Shown here: positions 55,980 to 64,000 of the stretch, piece by piece
How the letters are laid out: each line of letters starts with the position of its first letter
How positions within the stretch are numbered: the first letter of the stretch is position 1
NCBI GenBank assembly: GCA_029961685.1
Contig: JARWKL010000007.1
Coordinates: 620,001 to 684,000 of the forward strand
Reading direction: 5' to 3'
DNA: 64,000 nucleotides
From: Aristolochia californica
Taxonomy: Eukaryota; Streptophyta; Magnoliopsida; Piperales; Aristolochiaceae
Notes under the pieces: generated by a model
The model's input: the letters and a program-made list of their open reading frames with translations, nothing else
What the model was told of the DNA's origin: nothing
The model's database searches: none
Translations under genes and position numbers: made by a program

Positions 55980-58448
55980 ACAGGCATGCAGGTGGCGCTT
56001 TCTTCATAGTTTGTGTGTGCAGAAAGTGGGATCATGTGATGTCTTACGAGTTCTTGGTTTTGCCAAGTTCTTTTGATCAGGTTGTGGGTTCGTTTCTCAA
56101 TGTATCTATAAACTTCAGTGGGATTGTTGCACCAGTGGAATTCTCAAAATTGTAAAGGAGTTCATATTTTGTTAGGATTAAAAATAATAATTCATATGCA
56201 GTATTTAGTATTTTGTTCTTGGAAATCACATTTGAAAGGAGCCTTTTTCTTTGTTTTGGTTAAGAAATCATATGCAGTTTTTTTTTAATCAATAACAGAG
56301 TTTCTATTGGGCATGCATCTAAGTGTTCTTAGCTCTCAATCTCGAACGCTACATAGACTTGTAATGTGTGATCTGATGTTTATACACTGATGGGGTTTAC
56401 CCCGTATTTGCTCTCAGTGATTCCATGGTAAAAAGCCCTACATTACCCAAAATGTGTTAAGAAACTTAATACCAATTCCATCACTTCTTTAAAAAATACC
56501 ACGACAGCTCAGGAGTACACCTATTCACGACCTCATAATAATTATTCGGAAAACAACCCAACCTTTGTGCCAACTTTGTTGGCAAAAACACCATACATAA
56601 TAATGAATAAGACACCACATTCTGAAAGCCAGAAAGTAATTGCAAAAAAAAAGTTCATGAAAATGCACCGAGTACAGTTTAAGTTACGAAACAATGTGGG
56701 ACCAACCATGGTTGCGGGAGTTGGTGGGACCCACAATGAGAATGTGAGATGGCATGATAGGTCATCACACAAACTGACATGAGTTAGAAAATTTGAAGAT
56801 CAAATGAGACCCACCATGATAACCACGAGCTGGCATCCTCATTATAGGATCACGTGCATCATAGAAGAGTTTGAGTATGAATTATGTTAGTCTTCTAATT
56901 ATGTTGAATTATTTAATTATGATAGACTTATCTTTTCAAACTATACTGTGACAACTAGGCAGCCATCCACATGCTTCAAATCTAGTCTTTCATGAGATAA
57001 CAAAACACATTGAGGTAGACTATCATTTCCTACGAGAAAATTTTCAAACTGAAATTATATCTCACAAACATGTTTTATCTTAAGGGCAAGTAGCATATAT
57101 CCTTAAAAAGTTGGTCCCTTTCCTCCCTTCTTAGGGTAAAGGTCATTGATGTAATTCTTGAGTTATTCATTATTATAAATACATGTTGAGGGAGAGGAAT
57201 AAGCACATCACTTAATCCAATCCTCCTTCCCTCCTCTGTCTCACTCTCTCTTAGCCGACCACAATTTCTCTTCCTCACGTCCCTCTCTCTCTCTCTCTCT
57301 AGAGGAGAATGAGAGACAGAGAGAGAGAGAGGGAGAGAGAAACAGAAGATTTATTTCTTGAAATTTGAATTTTTTTCAAAGAAGGGAAGAACATGGAGGC
57401 AAAGGAAAACATCCAACTTTAAAAATTATATATTTCACTTACTAAAGACTTCTAACATGACCTTTACTTTTTCTAATGTCAATCTCTCTTTCTAAAAAAA
57501 TCAGATTATGAATTCATTCATTCGATTAAAAAATAGACTTATAGATCTCCTTTTACATGTAATTCTCTCTATGAAATCTCATTTTTATGCATTTTTTTTA
57601 ATTGAATTTTTTTTCTACTTGCAACTTTCTTACTGCTTGACCTTTAGTATTTTAGGTGTCAATTTCTTTATATAAAAAATTAAGATTTTTAAAATCCTTT
57701 TTTCATTGGAATCTAGACTCAATTTTATTTTATTTTGAAATATATCGTTTGTAAATTTTTGAGGATGATAATGCAAAAATTGAAGAAAGATTGGTCTAAT
57801 ATGAGGAAAAAACACCGCATGCAAAAGAAAACTTTTTTTCTCTTCTTCATCTCCTTCCTCTTCTACTCCATCTCCTTTTCCTTCTCCATCTCAGGATCGA
57901 CGCTCCTTAGATACTATGTTAAACTTTAGAACATGTAAGAGAGAGACAAGGATAAGGGAGAGAAGAAAGGAAGCAGGAAAATGTTGGATGAACATTATAT
58001 TTTCCTCCCCCAACATTCTATTTATAAACACTTATCACACTTACAATCATACATGAACTAGAATACCTGTGTTCCAAGTACACCCAAATATAACTTACTA
58101 AATTAAACATCAAGAGACACAAAAGTAATTTAAGAGTGAGGTACTTACCTTCCAAAGGTTGATGTAGAGGCTAATTTGGCAATTTATGCTAGAATTTAAC
58201 CATGTGAGTAGTGTGGTTATCCTTTCCTCTGAGCTGATAGAGGGAAAGGGAAGTAGGAGAGACTCTCTATCTATCTCAAGGAGCAAGGAGATAGGAATCA
58301 ACTTCTTAAAATGAATATTAATCATCAATCTTAAATATAAATTACAATTAGCATATTACGTGTTAGAATTAATAAATTTTACTTCGTTATTCGTACCTCT
58401 TACCTGCCTTCCCCTGAGCCGCATCTCTCGGTTTCTGCTGGTGAGGGC
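55980..58448. other. Region between VPS33 and TMEM50
   Basis: The first few hundred bp are presumably VPS33 3' UTR. The rest is AT-rich. At 57430-57720 a unit of about 177 bp containing a gacctttact/gacctttagt core followed by tgtcaatt is present twice; similar sequence occurs near 44335-44500. 58380-58448 is GC-richer and probably the TMEM50 5' UTR. Confidence 0.5.
57281..57339. repeat. CT run followed by GA run
   Basis: A 20-nt CT repeat (57281-57300) is followed after a short spacer by GA-rich repeats (57317-57339), so the two arms can pair. Confidence 0.8.
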
Positions 58449-58581
58449 ATGGATTTCGCAGACCTGTGGGCGATCTTCGGCCCCGGCGTCGCCGGAGCCG
58501 TGTTCGGGGCGGGATGGTGGTTTTGGGTCGATGCCGTCGTTTGCAGCGCCGTCAAAATTTCCTTCATTCATTATTTGCCTG
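58449..58581 (+). CDS. TMEM50 exon 1
   Basis: Encodes the first transmembrane segment to IHYLP plus the first base of Gly. Donor gtactt. Confidence 0.9.
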
Positions 58582-61500
58582 GTACTTTTTCGGGTTCTTT
58601 TCATTCTCGTCGGCATTCCTTTGATTGGAATTTTTTTTTTTTTTTTTGTTAAAACGATTAATTCTGCAGGAATTTTTGCTTCTCTCGCGGCTTTGATGTT
58701 CAATTGCGTTAGAAAGGAAGACATTGATTACTCCCCCTACGAGGAAGGCGAGTGGAGGTTAGGTTATTTTCTTTTGATCAATTTCGGCTATTGTTTCATG
58801 TTTTGCTCAAAATCCCGTTTTTCAATAAACTTGTTAAGTATTTACCCATAAATTTATTGCTTATTTTTGTGAAACGCATGAGGGTCGAATCGAGAAGGAA
58901 AAATTCTAGCGAGATTGGTAATAATGGACAATGCTTGCTCGAATCTGATTCTTTGATTTTGAGTTTGAATTCTGTATAATCATATGCATAATCTACCCAA
59001 AAAATATAATGGGCGCGTTGAGGTATTTGCTCTCAAGGGATGTTCTGCTTGCGTCATTAATGTAAATCTACGTAGTAATTGATACTTCAAGCTAAAATGT
59101 TGGCTTTGAACATGGACCAGCTAATGTTGTGAAGTGTACTGCAAGTAATTACTTAATGTCAGGTGAGATGAACTTTTTTTTTGAATAATTAAGGTGAGAT
59201 GAACTTAATGTGCTATTTAAGTATAGTAGCGTGTGTTATGAATTCCAGGCAGTCAAATTTTTCCAAGTGGTGTGTGGAATGCTGCTTTAAGTGCCACATA
59301 TCTACACTGTATGTGAGAATGCTTAGGTTGTGGTTATTCCATATGGTTTCTACGTCAGTTTATAAGAGTGATTTCCAATTGGACGTGTGTTCGGAGTATT
59401 TCTTTTACCTTGTGTAGACATTACTGAACCATATCAAACTAGAACGACCAATTCTGTTCACACACAACACTCCACAGAAGTTTACCGCTCTGTTACCAGT
59501 TTGGATGATGTTAGGGGTTGCCTGAATTTTCATTGATTTTCTGTTCCTTTTTTTACTTTCTTAGGGAATAAGTGATACGTGCAGAGATGTTTCCTACTTT
59601 TCTTTTGAAGAAATGTTTTCTATTTCTCTTTTTGGCTGTGATGGACACTCACATTGCTGGCCAATGTAGCTCAGGTCAGCCATTCATACATTCAACTGAT
59701 GCCAAGATAAACATTCAAATTGTCTAGTTCTCTTTCTTGTTCGGTAGCTGTGTATTTCATTTGTCCTATTAAATACTCGAGAAACCTTTCAGGAATCAGC
59801 AGATTCTGGTAATTGCACCCAATACCTGGTGCTACATGAGATGTGGATAGGGGTAATCTATCTTGTCTTTTTAAGAACTTTGGTAAGGTGTTGACCAGGA
59901 CTTGGTCCCATGATGTGCATGGTTTCCATTCAAGGGGATCACTGAGCAATCCAGTTTCAAACGAAATCATGGCATGCCCTGACCCTTTTTGCCCCCACTT
60001 CTGTTGTTTGCTGTTGTCACTGCAGAAAGTCCTTCAGCATGTGAACTGTGTTCACCAAATGCTACTAACTATGTGCTTCTTGTTAAACATCAGGGTGCTG
60101 AAACTTTTCATTGTCCCTATGTACCTTCATGATCATGTTTAGGGAGTGGTGTCTCCGACTAGATTCTTTTCTAGTATACACTTACTCATATTACTCCAGA
60201 TGCTAGTGTTGATTTTGGTCATATAATATTGGCTTGTGACATCCTCAATCTCCCCTTTCCATTTGAATGATTAACGTGTATTAGGTGATCAACCGCCAGA
60301 TGCATTTTATACTAGGAAAAAGGCCATATTACAAATATATTTTTGGGTTTCACATGAGATCTATTTCCAGATCTGAAAGTTGACCAGATTCTGGTTCAGA
60401 TCCTAGAAACATTAATTGGAATTAGGTTATGATTTCATTTGAAACAAGCTGTTTTCAGCCTGAAGACTGTTGATGTGAATTCCTGGTATAGACTCGTAAT
60501 TGTCAATGTCCTAGTATGCAGCTTAATGTTTGACATGGTATTTGTTTATTTTGTTTATGCAACCTCCATGGTATTTTCTTTGAATTTGTCATCATTTATC
60601 TGGCATATCTAGGCTTTTTGGGTAGAGAGAACTTTTCTCTTAGTCTCATTGGAGTTTCTCTCTGTTCAGATTAAAGCTCTGGCTGTTCCTTGCATATGTC
60701 GTTTCCTTTGTTTCTCTAGCTGCATCTGTTGGTCTACTGATTCAAGATGCCCTCACCACATCTGGTCCTTCAGCATGGACAGGAACTGCTGGCGTGTTGC
60801 AATGTGTGCTTGTATTAATCAGGTGTGTCTTTTTGGTTCCAAAGCATTAAATTGTGCTGTTCTGATAAAACACAAAGTTATATTTCTTATTAGTGCTTAT
60901 TGAACTCTGCGGACTTATCTTTTGATCCAGTATTAAGAATTTAACCAGCCGCATGGCTGAACTACCAAATCAACTGCTGCTAACTAACAGTTTTTTGGAA
61001 GAACTGCTGATATCTTGATTATAGCAAACAGTTAGAAAATTTTATTTGCATAGTGATTAACTCAATTGATTTGCTTTGTCGACGACTAGACAGAACTATG
61101 AAACCCAGGTTTAGGTAATGCCAACCTTGCTAAGTCCATTGCAGTTGCACTGGCATATCACCCAAACATGGCAAGCATACTTATGTTTTTCATACTTACC
61201 CACCAGCCTAGAAGTAATAATATATATCCCTGGTAGAATTAGAAAACTTTAAAACTTTACTGTGGCTTCTCTTAAGATTGAAACATGTAATTTTCTTTTG
61301 TTATTATTGTAATCAGCAACTGGAATGTTCAGAACACTTCATTTTCTATCAAATTGAATGACCTCTTAGATGTTTATGAAGAATGGGGTAACTAATAAAA
61401 TATGTGAAAGTCCTTTCAGTTAGCTGTGTATGTTGATGCAAGAATTCACATATTGCAAGTTACTTTTCTGGATTAACCTTTTTTTTCGTTGGGGTTACAG

Positions 61501-61703
61501 AAAGCCCGTTTTTCATAATTCACGCTTAATTATAGGTTTGTGTCACTTAATTCATGGAACTAATAAAAGTGAAATTAGCAATATTTTGGATCGATTTCCA
61601 TGTTTTCATTCTTTAGGCTACTCTTTTAATTTTTTGCATCCACTAAAGGATTCCATTTCTTTCATGCAGTGGGTTGATGTATTGGACCTCTCATTCAGAC
61701 TGA
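58449..61703 (+). CDS. TMEM50 (UPF0220) family membrane protein
   Basis: Four exons, 58449-58581, 58670-58757, 60670-60822 and 61670-61703, join with GT-AG borders into an intact 135-residue protein starting MDFADLWAIFGPGVAGAVFG and ending GLMYWTSHSD. It matches the small TMEM50/UPF0220 family in length and motifs: GWWFWVDAV near residue 22, FNCVRKEDID near 55 and GLLIQDALTT near 95. Four hydrophobic segments are seen at about 10-30, 40-57, 76-98 and 110-132. Family members are small multispanning membrane proteins reported in the ER/Golgi system of animals; their molecular role is poorly defined. The ATG was chosen because it opens the family-conserved N-terminus in a GC-rich exon. No coding damage was seen, unlike VPS33 2.5 kb upstream. 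Confidence 0.92.
58670..58757 (+). CDS. TMEM50 exon 2
   Basis: Encodes GIFASLAALMFNCVRKEDID through EEGEW plus a split Arg. Acceptor ctgcag, donor gttagg. The preceding intron has a T-run at its 3' side. Confidence 0.9.
60670..60822 (+). CDS. TMEM50 exon 3
   Basis: Encodes LKLWLFLAYVVSFVSLAASV through QCVLVLI plus a split Ser. Acceptor gttcag, donor gtgtgt. Confidence 0.92.
61670..61703 (+). CDS. TMEM50 exon 4
   Basis: Encodes the terminal GLMYWTSHSD and a tga stop. Acceptor atgcag. Confidence 0.9.
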
Positions 61704-62078
61704 AATTTTGGAAGAAGGAAGCGGAACTTGTACAAAACTGAATCAGAAAGATACCCTGTGATGTGTGTAATTATTTCGACTAATATTTTCAGTACGGGTG
61801 GCTTTGTGATCATCCTTCGTCTAATCAATTGTGGAAAAACAGAAAAAAATTGTGTCTATACACTTGAAATCTTTTTAGTCTTGAGAAGCATGGGGTCCAT
61901 TGTCTTTGTTGTTTAAGGTATGCTAGTCGACTATCCAAATCCAGTCCAAAATCAGTATGTCAAACAACTGATTGCTAGTCAATGTTAGGTATATTGCAGA
62001 TGTTCGGTTGACTGATGAAGCACGAAATCGAAGGAAAAGCCAAATATTCATAGTTCAAGCCAGACCATGACTGTAAAA
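61704..62078 (+). other. TMEM50 3' UTR and downstream spacer
   Basis: No coding signal. The end of the transcript cannot be placed because no clear poly(A) signal was recognised. Confidence 0.4.
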
Positions 62079-62254
62079 GTCTGTTTGGAATCCCATGGAA
62101 AATAAAAGGAAAAAAAATGAGAATTTGATTATTATTATTTTTAAAATAGTTAGCAAAAAATAATGGATTATTGTCTCATTTTTATTAACTATTTTTTGGA
62201 ATAATAATGATCAAATTCTCATTTTCTGTTCTTTTCTAGGGGTTCCAAACAGAC
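62079..62254. mobile_element. MITE-like inverted repeat
   Basis: Begins gtctgtttggaa and ends ttccaaacagac. The arms continue with atgagaatttgat/atcaaattctcat, so most of the 176 bp can fold back on itself. A related, more decayed half follows at 62262-62366. No transposase and no obvious target duplication. Confidence 0.65.
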
Positions 62255-62366
62255 CCTAAGTGGTTTCATTATCTCATTTTCACTAACTATTTTTGGGAAT
62301 AATAATTGTTAAATTCTTATTTTTTTTTCTTTTTTTCTTTTATAAGAGTTTTAAACAAACCCTAAA

Positions 62367-63155
62367 TGGTTTCACGCGGGAAATTATGAATTTGCGGTAT
62401 TTATGATGTTTTAAGAAAATCAAACATGGTTATATTGCAGCTACTAAAATGATGCTTGCTAAGTTTTTTGGAACAAAATGGTATCACGTCTTGGCAATTA
62501 TTTGACATAAGTTTCAACATATAGAATCAATAGTTGCACATTACACCTTACGAAACCAAACTTGATCTTGGAAGGTATTATGAAAATAATTTCACAGTTA
62601 TTTTTCAATCGTGAAAAAGAATAATTTTCAGGGTTGTTATTAGACAACTGGTGTCACAATGAATGGCGAATTTCAAGCATGGAGGTCTGGATTTTGTGAT
62701 ATGCATGTAAAGAGTAAATATTTCTTTTCATTTGCATCACATTGTGGCCACTAATCATATTTTAACATGAAAGAGATTGTATGTTGCATTCTTATTAGCA
62801 GTTCATAATTTGAAAGAGATTCTCAAGATCCCATTAGGTTGTATTTAGAACATAGAAAGTGAAGAAAAAACTAGAAGAGAAAGAATAAGAGAAAAGAAAA
62901 TAATAAATGAGAGATGCAATAAAAGAATAAAATATTTAAAAGTTTTCTCTTAATTTTTTTTCTTTTTTTTTCTCTCTAAATTTTATCTTTTTGTGGGAGA
63001 AAATTTATTAACTAAGATAGAATACCATATTAAAAAAAAATATTATTTAATATTAAAGAATATTTGAGAGGAATTCTATGTCATTTATAATGTTTTCCAT
63101 CTTAAACCAAGAGAAGTAAAAGAAAAAGAAAAAGGTAGAGAAAATTTTATCAAGT
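62367..63155. other. AT-rich intergenic sequence, no gene seen
   Basis: Low-complexity A/T and purine-rich stretches with no recognised feature. Confidence 0.45.
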
Positions 63156-63458
63156 TTATTTGAAATATCAAACTTGACCAAAAAATTTGTACCCTCCCTG
63201 TGCTAATACGATCGCCGATCTATAGACACCTTCGTTTATTTGAAATTTCAAACTTGACCAGAAAGCTTGTATCCTCCTTGTGCCAATACAATCGCCGATC
63301 TACAGACACCTCCATCACCTTCTCCCTCTCTCCAGCTTCTCTCCCCTCCTCCCTTTCTCTCTCTCTTCTCTTTCCCCGATCTACAGACACCTCCATCACC
63401 TTCTCCCTCTCTCCAGCTTCTCTCCCCTCCTCCCTTTCTCTCTCTCTTCTCTTTCCCC
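63156..63458. repeat. Two adjoining tandem duplications of about 80 bp
   Basis: tttgaaatatcaaacttgacc (within 63156-63235) recurs one period later with changes from 63236. Then gatctacagacacctccatc starts an 81-bp unit at 63297, repeated at 63378-63458. The second unit is pyrimidine-rich, which explains the low-complexity open frames on both strands. Confidence 0.85.
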
Positions 63459-63539
63459 CTCTCAAGAAAGATTTTCAAGTGCATACTTTCAATATTTTTC
63501 TTTTACAATAGAAAAATTAAAAATTTGGAACGTTGAAAG

Positions 63540-64000
63540 TGGGGAGAAAATAAAAGGAAGAGAAAAGAAAAAAAAAAGAAAAAAAAAGAGGTTTATTTTC
63601 TCTTGTTTAGATGCCCATGAAAAATGAGAAAAAAATGGGAATTTCTCTTATATGGGATACATGTAAAAAATGAAAAGAAAAAAAATAGTAATATTTGAAA
63701 ATTTTGAAGGTTACATTTTTCTCTCAAATTTCTATTTCTTTTTTTTCCCAAAATTTCATCATTTTGTGAGATAATTTTTATTAACTAGAAAAAAAAATGA
63801 TTTTTTATTTTATTTTATTTTTTCTTAATAATTCTCTACTGTCAAACCACAAATAATAACTTTCTTTCCCCTTTTATTTTCTTTTTATTTTATTTGGGTT
63901 CCAAACAAGCCTTAGGAATCAAAAGTTGATCAATAGGTAGCAATTAAATTACTTTAGTTGATTATTTTCAAAATATTATAAAAATTGTTTCTCTCCAAAC
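63540..64000. other. AT-rich, purine/pyrimidine-skewed intergenic end
   Basis: Runs of a/g then t-rich DNA. ggttccaaacaagcc near 63898 resembles a MITE terminus, but its partner is unclear. Confidence 0.4.

Noticed and set aside
63200..63627. Ser/Pro/Leu-rich and Arg/Glu-rich open frames
   Set aside because: They span tandemly repeated pyrimidine-rich DNA and repeat the same peptide with each unit; not a gene.
1..64000. CRISPR arrays, operons, bacterial-type promoters, tRNA or rRNA genes
   Set aside because: None seen. Direct repeats are transposon duplications or satellites, and the gene structure is eukaryotic.

Overview
The window is nuclear DNA of a flowering plant. It has spliced genes with GT-AG introns, two plant-type housekeeping genes on the + strand, and dense retrotransposon debris of plant types: Copia LTR elements, L1-type LINEs whose ORF2 ends in an RNase H domain, miniature TRIM-like LTR elements and a PIF/Harbinger-like DNA element. 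I could not fix the species. Long LINE-filled introns fit several early eudicot, magnoliid or woody lineages, but nothing here is diagnostic.

Layout. 1-11.9 kb is intergenic and almost all retroelement remains: a truncated + strand Copia element at the left edge, a non-coding minus-strand LTR element (4.4-7.2 kb) and a gag/protease-only Copia relic (8.8-10.2 kb). 11.93-55.98 kb is one very long VPS33 locus (Sec1/Munc18 subunit of the HOPS/CORVET vacuolar tethering complexes). Twelve exons (11934-33621) encode residues 1-320. Five more (46165-55979) encode the C-terminus. The roughly 150 codons expected between them are not in the window: the 12.5 kb there is wholly transposon and intron sequence. 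The first downstream exon also carries a 2-nt deletion, and splicing exon 12 to it gives an immediate stop, so the locus looks like a pseudogene or a badly rearranged or misassembled copy. 58.45-61.70 kb is an intact four-exon gene for a 135-residue TMEM50 (UPF0220) membrane protein. 61.7-64 kb is intergenic with a small MITE-like inverted repeat and tandem duplications.

The VPS33 introns record layered insertions. Several LINEs still have readable target-site duplications, two being only 50 and 62 nt of LINE 3' end. A LINE interrupted by a TRIM-like element sits next to another LINE. A nearly full-length LINE (ORF2 39188-43279, five Trp-to-stop changes and two frameshifts) interrupts a minus-strand LTR element. 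A 3.19-kb PIF/Harbinger-like element with perfect 28-nt terminal inverted repeats and a TTA duplication carries a captured PPR gene fragment.

The most notable points are the gutted VPS33, the Harbinger-like PPR capture inside an 80-bp tandem repeat, the ultra-short LINE insertions, an in-frame RT/RNase H deletion chimera, and a head-to-head LTR palindrome.
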